Assembly: GCF_001705435.1 (NCBI RefSeq) | Contig: NZ_MDEN01000059.1 | Span: 62,001-126,000 of the forward strand | DNA length: 64,000 nucleotides | Origin: Pseudomonas graminis | Lineage (GTDB): Bacteria; Pseudomonadota; Gammaproteobacteria; Pseudomonadales; Pseudomonadaceae | Reading direction: 5' to 3' | Shown here: positions 44,214 through 58,938 of the stretch, in pieces | Layout of the letters: each line of letters begins with the position of its first letter | Numbering within the stretch: the first letter of the stretch is position 1 | Position numbers and translations under genes: made by a program | Notes under the pieces: model-generated | The model's database searches: none | The model's input: the letters and a program-made list of their open reading frames with translations, nothing else | What the model was told of the DNA's origin: nothing

Positions 44214-45893
44214 ATGGATATTAAACGCACGATCCTGATCGTCGCCCTGGCAATCGTGACCTATGTCGGTGTCCTGAAATGGAACCAGGACTATGGTCAG
44301 GCTGCCTTGCCGACTCAGAATGTTGCTGCCAACACCAATACATCCGCTATTCCTGATGCTCCGCAAGGTTCAGCGACTGCCAATGCAGACGTTCCTAGCG
44401 CTACCGGCGAAGTGGCTGCGCCGGCGGAAATGCCGGTGGCTACCAGCAAAGATCTGATCCAGGTGAAGACAGACGTCCTTAATCTGGAAATCGATCCGGT
44501 CGGCGGCGACGTGGTGCAGCTTCGTTTGCCACTTTATCCACGCCGTCAGGATCATCCCGAGATTCCTTTCCAGCTGTTCGATAACGGCGGCGAACGGATC
44601 TTTCTCGCTCAGAGCGGTCTGACTGGCGCAAACGGCCCTGATGCCCGAGCCACTGGTCGCCCGGTCTACTCGGCTACGCAGAAAAGCTACCAGTTGACTG
44701 ATGGTCAGAACGACTTGGTCGTCGACCTGAAATTCAGCGACGGCGGCGTCAACTACATCAAGCGCTTTACGTTCAAACGCGGTCTGTATGACCTGACCGT
44801 TTCTTACGTGATTGACAACCAGAGCGCCCAGCCTTGGAACGGTAACCTGTTCGCACAGCTGAAACGTGATTCGAGCGCTGACCCATCCTCGACGACTGCC
44901 ACTGGCACGGCCACCTATCTGGGGGCTGCGATGTGGACTCCTTCGGAGCCTTACAAAAAGGTTTCCATGAAGGACATCGACAAAGGTTCGGTGAAGGACA
45001 CCGTTCAGGGTGGTTGGGTTGCCTGGTTGCAGCATTACTTCGTGACCGCCTGGATTCCGAACAAAACTGATAGCAACACCGTCACCACCCGTAAGGACAG
45101 TGCCGGCAATTACATCATCGGTTTCACAGGCCCGGCACTGACAGTCGCACCGGGCGCAAAAGCCGAGACCACTACAACGCTTTACGCCGGGCCGAAGAGT
45201 CAGGCAGTCCTGAAGGAGTTGTCCCCAGGTCTGGAATTGACGGTGGATTACGGGATTCTGTGGTTTATTGCCCAGCCTATTTTCTGGCTTCTGCAACATA
45301 TCCACAGCATCGTGGGCAACTGGGGCTGGTCGATCATCTTCCTGACCATGCTGATCAAAGGGCTTTTCTTCCCTCTGTCGGCGGCCAGTTACAAGTCGAT
45401 GGCACGCATGCGTGCAGTCGCTCCGCGCCTTGCCGCGTTGAAAGAGCAGCATGGCGACGATCGTCAGAAGCTTTCTCAGTCGATGATGGAGCTGTACAAG
45501 AAAGAGAAGATCAACCCGTTGGGTGGATGCTTGCCGATTCTGGTACAGATGCCTGTGTTCCTGTCGCTGTACTGGGTACTGCTTGAAAGCGTCGAGATGC
45601 GCCAGGCGCCGTGGCTGCTGTGGATAACCGACCTGTCGATCAAAGACCCGTTCTTTATTCTGCCGATCATCATGGGCGCTACCATGTTCATCCAGCAGCG
45701 TTTGAACCCGACACCGCCGGACCCGATGCAGGCCAAGGTCATGAAGCTGATGCCAATCATCTTCACGTTCTTCTTCCTGTGGTTCCCGGCTGGTCTGGTG
45801 CTGTACTGGGTTGTGAACAACACCTTGTCCATTACCCAGCAGTGGTACATCACCCGCAGCATCGAAGCGAAAGCCAAGAAAGCTGAAGCCTGA
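44214..45893 (+). CDS. yidC: Membrane protein insertase YidC
   Basis: Inserts and folds inner-membrane proteins, alone or with SecYEG; ATP synthase subunits a and c, encoded downstream, are classic substrates. It has 559 residues: an N-terminal membrane segment (ILIVALAIVTYVGVL), a large periplasmic beta-domain (about 60-340), and the conserved five-helix core from about 355 with GWSIIFLTMLIKGLFFPL, MYKKEKINPLGGCLP-like sequence and the lysine-rich tail. A DnaA box lies in the gene at 45619-45627. Confidence 0.98.
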   Translation: MDIKRTILIVALAIVTYVGVLKWNQDYGQAALPTQNVAANTNTSAIPDAPQGSATANADVPSATGEVAAPAEMPVATSKDLIQVKTDVLNLEIDPVGGDVVQLRLPLYPRRQDHPEIPFQLFDNGGERIFLAQSGLTGANGPDARATGRPVYSATQKSYQLTDGQNDLVVDLKFSDGGVNYIKRFTFKRGLYDLTVSYVIDNQSAQPWNGNLFAQLKRDSSADPSSTTATGTATYLGAAMWTPSEPYKKVSMKDIDKGSVKDTVQGGWVAWLQHYFVTAWIPNKTDSNTVTTRKDSAGNYIIGFTGPALTVAPGAKAETTTTLYAGPKSQAVLKELSPGLELTVDYGILWFIAQPIFWLLQHIHSIVGNWGWSIIFLTMLIKGLFFPLSAASYKSMARMRAVAPRLAALKEQHGDDRQKLSQSMMELYKKEKINPLGGCLPILVQMPVFLSLYWVLLESVEMRQAPWLLWITDLSIKDPFFILPIIMGATMFIQQRLNPTPPDPMQAKVMKLMPIIFTFFFLWFPAGLVLYWVVNNTLSITQQWYITRSIEAKAKKAEA

Positions 45894-45915
45894 TCTATCC
45901 TGTTAACAAGTTATT

Positions 45916-45942
45916 CAAAACGCCCCCTAGTGGGGCGTTTTG
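45916..45942 (+). terminator. yidC terminator
   Basis: Eleven-base stem CAAAACGCCCC/GGGGCGTTTTG with loop CTAGT. It lies 23 bases after the yidC stop and ends in TTTTG. It separates yidC from mnmE. Confidence 0.93.
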
Positions 45943-45971
45943 CTATCCGTCGGTTGTCCAGGAGTCGGTCC

Positions 45972-47342
45972 ATGAATGTTCTGTCAGAAACCATTGCGGC
46001 CATTGCAACGGCTCCAGGACGAGGAGGCGTGGGTATCGTCCGTATTTCCGGCCCGAAAGCTTGCAAATGCGCCGAGATGATTCTTGGCAAATTGCCACAG
46101 CCTCGTTACGCACATTACGGCGCTTTCAAGGGAGAAAGCGGCGAAGTGATTGACGAGGGTATTGGTCTGTATTTTTTAGGACCTCACTCGTTCACCGGGG
46201 AGGATGTGCTCGAGCTTCAGGGGCATGGCGGGCCTGTGGTTCTGGATATGTTGCTGCAGCGTTGTGTGCAGCTGGGGTGCCGCCTGGCACGGCCGGGTGA
46301 ATTCAGCGAACGCGCATTTCTCAATGACAAGCTTGACCTGGCCCAAGCCGAGGCGATCGCGGACCTCATTGAGGCGAGTTCTGCGCAAGCTGCGCGTAAC
46401 GCCTTGAGGTCGCTGCAGGGTGCATTTTCCCAGCGAGTGCATGAGCTCACTGAGAAACTCATCAGCCTGCGCATTTACGTTGAAGCGGCCATCGACTTTC
46501 CAGAGGAGGAAATCGACTTTCTCGCGGACGGTCACGTGCTGACCATGTTGGATAACGTACGCAATCAGTTATCCACAGTGTTGCATGAGGCCAATCAGGG
46601 AGCGTTACTCAGGGATGGCATGAATGTGGTTATCGCCGGCAGGCCCAATGCCGGTAAATCCAGTCTCCTGAATGCACTGGCGGGTAAAGAAGCGGCGATC
46701 GTAACTGAGATTGCCGGCACAACCCGGGATGTCCTCCGTGAACATATCCACATTGACGGGATGCCACTTCATGTTGTGGACACTGCCGGTCTGCGTGATA
46801 CCGACGATCAGGTGGAAAAGATAGGCGTTCAACGCGCGCTTCAGGCGATTGGCCAGGCAGATCGCATTTTGTTGGTGGTCGATGCAACGGCGCCCGAGGC
46901 CAGCGATCCCTTTGCACTGTGGCCAGAGTTCCTCGATCAACGGCCTGACCCGGCCCATGTCACCCTGATTCGTAACAAGGTGGACTTGAGCGACGAACCA
47001 GTGGAACTGGTGACCAGCGTCGATGGCCACGTGACCATCAGCCTGAGTGCAAAGGCCGGTGGGGAAGGTGTGGAGCTTTTGCGCGAGCATCTGAAGGCGT
47101 GCATGGGGTATCAGCAAACAGCCGAGGGAAGCTTCAGTGCACGCCGGCGCCATCTTGAGGCGTTGCACACGGCAAGTGCTTCTCTCGAGCATGGACGCTC
47201 GCAGCTGACCTTAGCCGGCGCGGGTGAGCTACTTGCCGAGGACCTGCGCCAAGCCCAGCAGTCCCTTGGCGAAATTACCGGCGCCTTCAACTCGGACGAC
47301 TTATTGGGGCGGATTTTCTCCAGCTTTTGCATCGGCAAATAG
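45972..47342 (+). CDS. mnmE: tRNA modification GTPase MnmE
   Basis: With MnmG, forms the cmnm5 group on U34 of some tRNAs. It has 456 residues from ATG 45972 ([19 protein letters not shown]), with AGGAG upstream. The N-terminal folate-binding domain is followed by a helical domain and an inserted GTPase: G1 GRPNAGKS at 223-230, G3 DTAG, G4 NKVD; the catalytic C-terminal ending is FCIGK. In-frame codons from 45930 lie in the yidC terminator and are rejected. A DnaA box is in the gene at 46569-46577. Confidence 0.98.
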   Translation: MNVLSETIAAIATAPGRGGVGIVRISGPKACKCAEMILGKLPQPRYAHYGAFKGESGEVIDEGIGLYFLGPHSFTGEDVLELQGHGGPVVLDMLLQRCVQLGCRLARPGEFSERAFLNDKLDLAQAEAIADLIEASSAQAARNALRSLQGAFSQRVHELTEKLISLRIYVEAAIDFPEEEIDFLADGHVLTMLDNVRNQLSTVLHEANQGALLRDGMNVVIAGRPNAGKSSLLNALAGKEAAIVTEIAGTTRDVLREHIHIDGMPLHVVDTAGLRDTDDQVEKIGVQRALQAIGQADRILLVVDATAPEASDPFALWPEFLDQRPDPAHVTLIRNKVDLSDEPVELVTSVDGHVTISLSAKAGGEGVELLREHLKACMGYQQTAEGSFSARRRHLEALHTASASLEHGRSQLTLAGAGELLAEDLRQAQQSLGEITGAFNSDDLLGRIFSSFCIGK

Positions 47343-47862
47343 CACCACGCCCTATCCCCAGGCAGGTCAATCTCTCCGGACCTGCCTCATATCGATTCAC
47401 TCATCCCATTTTTCGTGACTTCCGATCAGCGCGCCGGCGGATAAGTGCACCTCGAATTTAACCGTTCAGCACCTGAATGCTCGGATAAGCCCTGTGTATA
47501 ACCGCAACTGAGCTCGGTTGATAAACAGGCATCAGACCTGAGGATAATCGTGCCTGTGGACAACTGGTCATTTAATCCACAGGCTTAGACCCGTTATCCA
47601 AGGGTCTCTTGGTCACATGGACACAGGGTTTTGATTCTCTGTACAGCACGTAGATAAAGGCCCTCATGACTTTATCCACAGAAAGGGTGCTCAGTAGAAA
47701 TAAACATAAAAACAAAGATCTTATAAATTTCTTTCTTTTTAATTTCTATAACCGCTATTCATCCACAGCTGGTTAGATTTTGCGCAACGGGTTTCTTAAG
47801 GGGGGGTAAGTCCCTATACTTGCCGCCATTCCTATTCCCCCCAATCAACAGGCACGAGGTGC
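47343..47862. other. Second origin-like intergenic region (mnmE-mnmG)
   Basis: A 520-base gap with no gene. It contains one perfect DnaA box (47672-47680), imperfect boxes near 47493, 47555, 47573, 47594 and 47758, and an AT-rich segment (47698-47750). The part 47671-47750 matches oriC 43167-43246: both start TTTATCCACAGAAA, end ATTTCTATA, and share the same internal spacing. Autonomously replicating fragments from this part of Pseudomonas chromosomes have, as I recall, been reported. The 3' end carries the mnmG promoter. Confidence 0.75.
47815..47820 (+). promoter_or_regulatory. Candidate -10 of mnmG
   Basis: TATACT, 43 bases before the mnmG start and just after a G-run at 47801-47807. The -35 (TTTCTT, 47792-47797) is poor. 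The box context CCCTATACT resembles the atpI promoter (CCCCTATACT). Confidence 0.5.
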
Positions 47863-49764
47863 GTGGTGGATTTCCCTTCCCGTTTTCAAGTGATCGTCAT
47901 CGGCGGCGGTCATGCCGGTACCGAGGCAGCACTGGCGTCCGCACGTATGGGTGCTACCACCCTGCTGCTTACGCACAACGTGGAAACCCTCGGCCAAATG
48001 AGTTGCAACCCGGCCATTGGTGGCATCGGTAAGAGTCATCTGGTCAAAGAGATCGATGCGCTTGGCGGAGCAATGGCAACGGCCACTGACAAAAGTGGTA
48101 TTCAGTTCCGCGTGCTCAATGGCCGCAAAGGCCCAGCTGTCCGGGCAACGCGTGCCCAGGCTGACCGGGTGTTGTACAAGGCGGCGGTCAGGGAAATTAT
48201 TGAAAACCAGCCCAACCTCTGGGTATTCCAGCAGGCATGCGATGACCTGATCGTTGAGCAAGACCAGGTGCGCGGCGTAGTGACTCAGATGGGCCTGCGG
48301 TTTATGGCCGACTCCGTGGTTCTCACCACGGGTACCTTTCTGGGCGGACTTATCCACATTGGTCTACAGAACTATTCAGGCGGTCGCGCCGGTGATCCGC
48401 CATCCATTGCGCTTGCACGCAGGCTCCGTGAGCTACCGCTGAGAGTGGGTCGCCTGAAAACGGGCACACCTCCGCGCATCGATGGCCGATCCGTGGATTT
48501 CTCGGTGATGACCGAACAGCCTGGGGATACGCCGATCCCGGTGATGTCGTTCATGGGCTCAAAGGCTCAACACCCGAGCCAGGTCAGTTGCTGGATTACT
48601 CACACCAATTCCCAGACCCACGAAATCATTGCGGCCAATCTGGATCGGTCGCCGATGTATTCTGCTGCCGGGGAGATCGAAGGGGTCGGCCCGCGCTATT
48701 GCCCGTCGATTGAGGACAAGATCCATCGTTTTGCCGACAAGGAAAGCCATCAGGTGTTTATCGAACCGGAAGGTTTGACGACCCATGAGCTTTATCCAAA
48801 CGGTATATCGACCTCGCTGCCGTTCGATGTACAGCTCCAGATCGTCCGGTCTATTCGCGGGATGGAAAACGCCCACATTGTTCGGCCTGGCTATGCCATC
48901 GAGTACGACTACTTCGACCCGCGCGACCTGAAGTACAGCCTGGAAACCAAGGTTATCGGTGGTTTGTTCTTTGCAGGCCAGATCAACGGTACGACCGGTT
49001 ACGAAGAAGCCGGTGCGCAAGGTTTGCTCGCCGGTGCCAACGCGGCCCTCAGGGCTCAAGGCAAGGACAGCTGGTGTCCGCGTCGCGATGAAGCTTACAT
49101 CGGCGTGCTGGTGGATGACCTGATTACGCTGGGCACACAAGAGCCGTACCGGATGTTCACCTCGCGCGCCGAATACCGGCTGATTTTGCGCGAAGACAAC
49201 GCGGACTTGCGTCTGACTGAACAGGGTCGGGCGCTGGGGTTGGTCGACGACGCCCGCTGGGCGGCGTTCTGTGCCAAGCGTGAGGGCATCGAGCTGGAAG
49301 AACAACGCCTGAAGTCCACCTGGATTCGTCCGGGTACCGAGCAGGGCGATGCGGTCTCGGCGCACTTCGGCACGCCATTGACCCACGAATACAATCTGCT
49401 GAATCTGCTGAGCCGCCCCGAAGTGGATTACGCCAGCCTGGTTGCGCTGACCGGCCACGGCTCGCCTGACCCGCAGGTCGCTGAACAGGTCGAAATCAAG
49501 ACCAAGTACGCCGGTTACATCGACCGTCAGCAAGATGAAATCACTCGTCTGCGTGCCAGCGAAAATACTCGACTCCCTGCTGACATCGACTACACCGGGA
49601 TTTCCGGTCTGTCCAAAGAAATCCAGAGCAAGCTGGGGATAACTCGTCCGGAAACCCTAGGCCAAGCCTCGCGGATTCCCGGCGTTACCCCGGCGGCGAT
49701 TTCTCTGTTGATGATTCATTTGAAAAAACGCGGCGCGGGCCGTCAGTTGGAGCAAAGCGCTTGA
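47863..49764 (+). CDS. mnmG: tRNA uridine 5-carboxymethylaminomethyl modification enzyme MnmG
   Basis: FAD-dependent partner of MnmE in U34 modification. It has 633 residues from GTG 47863 (a second GTG follows directly). The FAD-binding loop is [19 protein letters not shown]; GidA signatures are [23 protein letters not shown] and [24 protein letters not shown]. The C-terminal helical domain binds MnmE. The stop overlaps the putative rsmG TTG start. A DnaA box is in the gene at 48350-48358. Confidence 0.98.
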   Translation: MVDFPSRFQVIVIGGGHAGTEAALASARMGATTLLLTHNVETLGQMSCNPAIGGIGKSHLVKEIDALGGAMATATDKSGIQFRVLNGRKGPAVRATRAQADRVLYKAAVREIIENQPNLWVFQQACDDLIVEQDQVRGVVTQMGLRFMADSVVLTTGTFLGGLIHIGLQNYSGGRAGDPPSIALARRLRELPLRVGRLKTGTPPRIDGRSVDFSVMTEQPGDTPIPVMSFMGSKAQHPSQVSCWITHTNSQTHEIIAANLDRSPMYSAAGEIEGVGPRYCPSIEDKIHRFADKESHQVFIEPEGLTTHELYPNGISTSLPFDVQLQIVRSIRGMENAHIVRPGYAIEYDYFDPRDLKYSLETKVIGGLFFAGQINGTTGYEEAGAQGLLAGANAALRAQGKDSWCPRRDEAYIGVLVDDLITLGTQEPYRMFTSRAEYRLILREDNADLRLTEQGRALGLVDDARWAAFCAKREGIELEEQRLKSTWIRPGTEQGDAVSAHFGTPLTHEYNLLNLLSRPEVDYASLVALTGHGSPDPQVAEQVEIKTKYAGYIDRQQDEITRLRASENTRLPADIDYTGISGLSKEIQSKLGITRPETLGQASRIPGVTPAAISLLMIHLKKRGAGRQLEQSA

Positions 49765-50405
49765 GTTCGATGGTTTCCCCGCAGCACGCAGAAGAGCTGA
49801 CGCTCGGCGCTCGAGAGCTCGGCGTCGATTTGAGCGAGAGCCAACATAGTCAGTTGCTGGCGTATCTGGCCTTGCTGATCAAGTGGAACAAGGCCTACAA
49901 CCTGACCGCAGTTCGTGATCCGGATGAGATGGTCTCTCGCCATCTGCTGGACAGCTTGAGCGTGGTGCGTTTCATCGAAGGTGAGCGTCAGCTGGATGTC
50001 GGCAGTGGCGGCGGGATGCCGGGTATCCCGCTGGCCATCCTGTTTCCAGAGATGAAAGTCACCGTGCTGGACAGCAATGGCAAAAAGACTCGGTTTCTGA
50101 CGCAGGTCAAACTCGAGCTGGCGCTGGCCAATCTTGAAGTTATCCACAGCCGTGCCGAAGCATTCCAGCCTGAGCTGCCGTTCAACGGGATTATCTCCCG
50201 CGCTTTCAGCAGCCTGGAAGACTTTACCCAGTGGACTCGGCACATGGGCGACGGTGAAACGCGCTGGTTGGCAATGAAGGGTCTGCATCCGGTGGATGAA
50301 CTGGTAGCATTGCCCGCAGATATTCATCTGGAAAGCGCGCAAGCCTTGGCCGTACCCGGTTGCCAAGGTCAACGGCATCTGCTGATACTGCGCCGCACGG
50401 CATGA
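49761..50405 (+). CDS. rsmG: 16S rRNA m7G527 methyltransferase
   Basis: Methylates G527 in the 530 loop of 16S rRNA. It has 214 residues if started at TTG 49761, or 211 from ATG 49770; the TTG is preferred because it overlaps the mnmG stop and gives the MSSMV N-terminus usual in Pseudomonas. The SAM loop is [17 protein letters not shown] near residue 78. A DnaA box is in the gene at 50140-50148. parA follows after 18 bases. Confidence 0.96.
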   Translation: MSSMVSPQHAEELTLGARELGVDLSESQHSQLLAYLALLIKWNKAYNLTAVRDPDEMVSRHLLDSLSVVRFIEGERQLDVGSGGGMPGIPLAILFPEMKVTVLDSNGKKTRFLTQVKLELALANLEVIHSRAEAFQPELPFNGIISRAFSSLEDFTQWTRHMGDGETRWLAMKGLHPVDELVALPADIHLESAQALAVPGCQGQRHLLILRRTA

Positions 50406-50423
50406 CAGGGAACACACGCAAGA

Positions 50424-51218
50424 ATGGCTAAGGTATTCGCGATAGCGAACCAAAAAGGGGGGGTGGGTAAGACCACAACCTGCATCAACCTCGCGGCTTC
50501 GCTGGTGGCTACCAAGCGTCGGGTGCTGTTGATCGATCTCGATCCGCAAGGCAATGCCACCATGGGCAGCGGTGTGGATAAGCATGCGCTCGAGCATTCG
50601 GTCTACGATTTGCTGATTGGCGAATGCGACCTGAATCAGGCCATGCACTTTTCCGAACACGGGGGCTATCAGCTGCTGCCGGCAAACCGTGATTTGACGG
50701 CTGCCGAGGTGGTCCTGCTCGAAATGCAGATGAAGGAATCGCGTCTGCGTTCGGCACTGGCGCCCATCCGCGAGAATTACGATTACATCCTCATCGACTG
50801 CCCTCCATCGCTTTCGATGCTGACGCTGAATGCGCTGGTTGCGGCCGATGGCGTCATTATCCCCATGCAGTGCGAGTATTTCGCGCTCGAAGGTTTGAGC
50901 GACCTTGTGGATAACATCAAGCGCATCGGTGAGTTACTCAACCCTCAACTCAAGATCGAAGGCTTGCTGCGGACCATGTACGACCCGCGGCTCAGCCTGA
51001 TCAACGATGTTTCGGCGCAGCTAAAAGAGCACTTTGGCGACCAGCTGTACGACACCGTTATCCCGCGCAATATTCGACTGGCTGAGGCGCCCAGCTTCGG
51101 CATGCCGGCGTTGGCGTACGACAAGACATCTCGCGGCGCGCTGGCTTACCTGGCGCTTGCGGGCGAGATGGTCCGTCGCCAACGTCGCGGCAGTCGTGCC
51201 GCGGCCCAGCCCACTTAA
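50424..51218 (+). CDS. parA: Chromosome partitioning ATPase ParA (Soj)
   Basis: Walker-type ATPase that moves ParB-parS complexes during segregation. It has 264 residues. Deviant Walker A KGGVGKTT is at residues 11-18 with signature Lys11; the DNA for it contains an A5G7 run. Walker B region: YILIDCPPSLSML. Two perfect DnaA boxes occur in the gene (50573-50581 and 50906-50914). parB follows after nine bases. Confidence 0.97.
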   Translation: MAKVFAIANQKGGVGKTTTCINLAASLVATKRRVLLIDLDPQGNATMGSGVDKHALEHSVYDLLIGECDLNQAMHFSEHGGYQLLPANRDLTAAEVVLLEMQMKESRLRSALAPIRENYDYILIDCPPSLSMLTLNALVAADGVIIPMQCEYFALEGLSDLVDNIKRIGELLNPQLKIEGLLRTMYDPRLSLINDVSAQLKEHFGDQLYDTVIPRNIRLAEAPSFGMPALAYDKTSRGALAYLALAGEMVRRQRRGSRAAAQPT

Positions 51219-51227
51219 GGAAATTCC

Positions 51228-52100
51228 ATGGCCGTTAAGAAACGTGGACTCGGACGTGGGCTGGACGCACTGCTGAGCAGCCCCACCGTCACCGCCCTGG
51301 AAGAACAGGCGGTGAAGGCCAGTGAGCGCGAGCTTCAGCACATTCCGCTGGACCTTATTCAACGAGGCAAATATCAGCCACGTCGTGATATGGATCCCCA
51401 GGCATTGGAAGAACTGGCGAACTCGATCAAGGCGCAAGGGGTGATGCAGCCGATCGTGGTCCGTCCGATTGCTGACAACCGCTTCGAAATCATCGCAGGA
51501 GAGCGCCGCTGGCGCGCGAGCCAGCAGGCAGGGATCGAAACCATCCCTGCCATGGTGCGCGACGTGCCTGATGAAGCGGCCATCGCGATGGCGCTGATCG
51601 AGAACATTCAGCGCGAGGACTTGAATCCGATCGAGGAAGCGATTGCACTGCAGCGTCTGCAGCAGGAATTTCAGCTGACCCAACAGCAAGTGGCCGAGGC
51701 GGTGGGTAAATCGCGAGTCAGCGTCGCGAATCTGCTGCGACTGATCGCATTGCCGGAAGCGATCAAGACAATGCTTTCCCATGGTGATCTGGAGATGGGC
51801 CACGCCCGTGCGCTGCTGGGTCTACCCGAAGATCAGCAGGTTGATGGGGCGCGACACGTTGTCGCACGCGGTCTGACTGTGCGTCAGACCGAGGCACTGG
51901 TTCGCCAGTGGCTCAGCGGGAAGCAGGACGCTGCGGAGCCAGTGAAGGCCGATCCTGACATCACACGTCTGGAGCAGCGCCTCGCCGAGCGGCTGGGCTC
52001 CGCGGTGCAAATCCGCCATGGACAGAAGGGCAAAGGTCAGTTGGTTATCCGTTATAACTCTCTGGATGAGCTGCAGGGTGTGCTCGCCCACATTCGCTGA
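51228..52100 (+). CDS. parB: Chromosome partitioning protein ParB (Spo0J)
   Basis: CTP-dependent DNA clamp that loads at parS and spreads. It has 290 residues. The CTP-binding motif GERRWRA is at residues 91-97; the helix-turn-helix is LTQQQVAEAVGKSRVSVANLLRL (about 145-167); the C-terminal dimerisation domain is at the end. The N-terminal MAVKKRGLGRGLDALL holds the ParA-stimulating segment. Its target sites are the two parS copies in recF. Confidence 0.97.
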   Translation: MAVKKRGLGRGLDALLSSPTVTALEEQAVKASERELQHIPLDLIQRGKYQPRRDMDPQALEELANSIKAQGVMQPIVVRPIADNRFEIIAGERRWRASQQAGIETIPAMVRDVPDEAAIAMALIENIQREDLNPIEEAIALQRLQQEFQLTQQQVAEAVGKSRVSVANLLRLIALPEAIKTMLSHGDLEMGHARALLGLPEDQQVDGARHVVARGLTVRQTEALVRQWLSGKQDAAEPVKADPDITRLEQRLAERLGSAVQIRHGQKGKGQLVIRYNSLDELQGVLAHIR

Positions 52101-52144
52101 AACAAATCATGCGTAGCGCGTAGTCGGAAATCACTACCTGGCAG

Positions 52145-52173
52145 TTGAATAGGGGCTGAACCGCCCCTATACT
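52145..52173 (+). promoter_or_regulatory. atp operon promoter with palindromic spacer
   Basis: TTGAAT (52145-52150), exactly 17 bases, then TATACT (52168-52173), a good sigma-70 promoter 74 bases before atpI. The 17-base spacer is largely a hairpin-forming palindrome: ATAGGGGC (52149-52156) and GCCCCTAT (52163-52170) around TGAACC. The symmetry may be an operator or a small parB terminator; no T-run follows. Confidence 0.7.
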
Positions 52174-52246
52174 CTGCGCGCATTTTGTCGGCACAATTTA
52201 TGCCAAGTTATTGATTTTGGCGGCCGGCTCACGAGGAGCCCATGTG

Positions 52247-53935
<1,689 letters not shown>

Positions 53936-53992
53936 TCACTCGAATTTTCGAGTTGATTGGTGTGATGGACAACGAACGAGCGAGGTGTTGGC

Positions 53993-54463
53993 GTGAACAT
54001 TAATGCAACCCTGATTGGCCAGTCCGTTGCGTTCTTCATTTTTGTGCTGTTCTGCATGAAGTTCGTGTGGCCTCCGGTCATCGCGGCTTTGCACGAACGT
54101 CAGAAGAAGATTGCGGATGGACTGGACGCTGCTACACGAGCAGCTCGCGACCTGGAGCTGGCCCAAGATAAAGTGGGTCAGCAACTGCGCGAAGCTAAGG
54201 CTCAGGCAGCTGAGATCATTGAGCAAGCCAAGAAACGCGGTACCCAGATTGTCGACGAAGCCCGTGAACAGGCTCGCGTCGAAGCTGACCGCATCAAGGC
54301 TCAGGCTCAGGCCGAGATCGAACAGGAACTGAACGGCGTCAAAGACGCGCTGCGCGCCCAACTGGGTAGCCTGGCAGTCAACGGCGCAGAGAAGATCCTG
54401 GGTGCCACAATCGATCAAAACGCGCACGCGGAGCTGGTAAACAAACTGGCTGCTGAAATTTAA
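53993..54463 (+). CDS. atpF: ATP synthase Fo subunit b
   Basis: Peripheral stalk subunit: one N-terminal membrane helix ([17 protein letters not shown]), then a long charged coiled coil ([21 protein letters not shown]). It has 156 residues, starting at GTG 53993 with GAGGTG upstream. The gap to atpH is 12 bases. Confidence 0.98.
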   Translation: MNINATLIGQSVAFFIFVLFCMKFVWPPVIAALHERQKKIADGLDAATRAARDLELAQDKVGQQLREAKAQAAEIIEQAKKRGTQIVDEAREQARVEADRIKAQAQAEIEQELNGVKDALRAQLGSLAVNGAEKILGATIDQNAHAELVNKLAAEI

Positions 54464-54475
54464 GCGAGGGCGATC

Positions 54476-55012
54476 ATGGCAGAACTGACCACGTTGGCCC
54501 GACCTTACGCTAAGGCAGCCTTCGAGCATGCACAGGCGCACCAGCAACTGGCCAATTGGTCAGCCATGCTCGGCCTGGCTGCTGCAGTGTCGCAAGACGA
54601 CACGATGCAGCGCATGCTCAAGGCCCCGCGACTGACGAGCGCAGACAAGGCCGCCACTTTTATTGAAGTGTGCGGCGACAAGTTCGATGCCAAGGCACAG
54701 AATTTCATTCACGTCGTTGCTGAAAACGACCGTCTCCAGCTTCTGCCGGAGATCTCCGAACTGTTCGAGCTTTACAAGGCCGAACAGGAAAAATCGGTAG
54801 ATGTGGATGTAACCAGTGCCTTCGCATTGAACCAAGAACAGCAAGACAAACTCGCCAAGGTTCTCAGTGCACGGCTCGGCCGGGAAGTGCGCCTGCACGC
54901 TGCGGAGGATGCTGCCCTGATAGGTGGTGTCATCATCCGCGCCGGCGACCTGGTTATCGATGGCTCAGTTCGCGGCAAACTCGCGCAACTAGCCGAAGCA
55001 TTGAAATCTTGA
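54476..55012 (+). CDS. atpH: ATP synthase F1 subunit delta
   Basis: Links the b stalk to the top of F1. It has 178 residues with N-terminal [17 protein letters not shown] and C-terminal [25 protein letters not shown], the OSCP/delta signature. It lies between atpF and atpA. Confidence 0.98.
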   Translation: MAELTTLARPYAKAAFEHAQAHQQLANWSAMLGLAAAVSQDDTMQRMLKAPRLTSADKAATFIEVCGDKFDAKAQNFIHVVAENDRLQLLPEISELFELYKAEQEKSVDVDVTSAFALNQEQQDKLAKVLSARLGREVRLHAAEDAALIGGVIIRAGDLVIDGSVRGKLAQLAEALKS

Positions 55013-55033
55013 GTTTGAAGGGGCAGCAGAGCA

Positions 55034-56578
55034 ATGCAGCAACTCAATCCTTCCGAAATAAGTGAAATCATCAAGGGCCGCATCGAGAACCTCGATGTAG
55101 CCTCCCAAGCCCGAAACGAAGGCACTGTCGTCAGCGTGTCTGACGGTATCGTGCGGATTCACGGTCTCGCCGACGCTATGTACGGCGAAATGATCGAGTT
55201 CCCGGGCGGCGTTTACGGTATGGCACTGAACCTGGAGCAAGACTCCGTGGGTGCTGTCGTACTGGGCGCTTACACCTCTCTGGCTGAAGGCATGAGTGCC
55301 AAGTGCACCGGCCGCATCCTGGAAGTTCCGGTTGGTAAGGAACTCCTGGGTCGCGTGGTCGACGCACTGGGCAACCCTGTCGACGGCAAAGGTCCGCTGA
55401 ACAACACCGAGACCGATGCGGTCGAGAAAGTTGCTCCAGGCGTGATCTGGCGTAAGTCGGTAGACCAGCCTGTACAGACTGGCTACAAGGCTGTCGATGC
55501 GATGATCCCCGTCGGCCGTGGCCAGCGTGAGCTGATCATCGGCGACCGTCAGATCGGTAAAACCGCTCTGGCGATCGACGCGATCATCAACCAGAAGAAC
55601 AGCGGCATTTTCTGCGTCTACGTAGCAATCGGTCAGAAGCAATCGACCATCGCCAACGTTGTTCGCAAGCTGGAAGAAAACGGCGCTCTGGCCAACACGA
55701 TCATCGTGGCGGCCAGTGCTTCGGAATCTCCTGCGCTTCAATTCCTGGCTCCGTATGCCGGTTGCACCATGGGCGAGTACTTCCGCGACCGCGGTGAAGA
55801 CGCACTGATCGTTTATGACGATCTGTCCAAGCAGGCCGTGGCTTATCGCCAGATCTCCCTGCTTCTGCGCCGTCCACCAGGCCGTGAAGCTTACCCAGGC
55901 GACGTGTTCTATCTCCACTCCCGTCTGCTGGAGCGTGCATCCCGCGTTTCGGAAGAGTACGTAGAGAAGTTCACCAATGGCGCAGTGACCGGCAAAACCG
56001 GTTCCCTGACCGCATTGCCGATCATCGAAACCCAGGCTGGCGACGTTTCCGCGTTCGTTCCGACCAACGTGATTTCCATCACTGACGGTCAGATCTTCCT
56101 GGAATCGGCCATGTTCAACTCCGGCATCCGCCCGGCAGTGAACGCCGGTGTTTCGGTATCCCGTGTGGGTGGTGCCGCTCAGACCAAGATCATCAAGAAG
56201 CTCTCCGGTGGTATCCGTACCGCTCTGGCTCAGTACCGTGAACTGGCAGCATTTGCCCAGTTCGCCTCTGATCTGGACGAAGCGACCCGTAAGCAACTTG
56301 AGCATGGTCAGCGCGTGACCGAGCTGATGAAGCAGAAGCAATATGCGCCAATGTCGATCGCTGACATGTCGCTGTCGCTGTATGCCGCTGAGCGTGGGTT
56401 CCTGACTGACGTCGAAATCGCCAAGGTTGGCAGCTTTGAACAAGCGCTGATTGCTTACTTCAACCGAGATCACGCCGATTTGATGGCGAAGATCAACGTG
56501 AAGGGTGACTTCAATGACGAAATCGATTCTGGCCTGAAAGCCGGTATCGAGAAGTTCAAGGCCACCCAAACCTGGTAA
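55034..56578 (+). CDS. atpA: ATP synthase F1 subunit alpha
   Basis: Non-catalytic nucleotide-binding subunit. It has 514 residues. The P-loop is GDRQIGKTA (about 169-177); the conserved segment [17 protein letters not shown] contains the family signature. The start ATG 55034 follows GGGGCAG. It forms the alpha3-beta3 ring with AtpD. Confidence 0.99.
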   Translation: MQQLNPSEISEIIKGRIENLDVASQARNEGTVVSVSDGIVRIHGLADAMYGEMIEFPGGVYGMALNLEQDSVGAVVLGAYTSLAEGMSAKCTGRILEVPVGKELLGRVVDALGNPVDGKGPLNNTETDAVEKVAPGVIWRKSVDQPVQTGYKAVDAMIPVGRGQRELIIGDRQIGKTALAIDAIINQKNSGIFCVYVAIGQKQSTIANVVRKLEENGALANTIIVAASASESPALQFLAPYAGCTMGEYFRDRGEDALIVYDDLSKQAVAYRQISLLLRRPPGREAYPGDVFYLHSRLLERASRVSEEYVEKFTNGAVTGKTGSLTALPIIETQAGDVSAFVPTNVISITDGQIFLESAMFNSGIRPAVNAGVSVSRVGGAAQTKIIKKLSGGIRTALAQYRELAAFAQFASDLDEATRKQLEHGQRVTELMKQKQYAPMSIADMSLSLYAAERGFLTDVEIAKVGSFEQALIAYFNRDHADLMAKINVKGDFNDEIDSGLKAGIEKFKATQTW

Positions 56579-56628
56579 GCCGCAGCGGGAGCCGCGAGGT
56601 TCCCGCTTGCTAACCTGATAGGTGTTAC

Positions 56629-58894
<2,266 letters not shown>

Positions 58895-58938
58895 TCCAGG
58901 CGCCCGGCAACGGGCGCTAATCAGGTTGAGGCAGGCAA

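Noticed and set aside
50424-50470. Possible frameshift in parA at the G-run
   Set aside because: The frame reads through to a complete 264-residue ParA with normal ending, so the sequence is intact.
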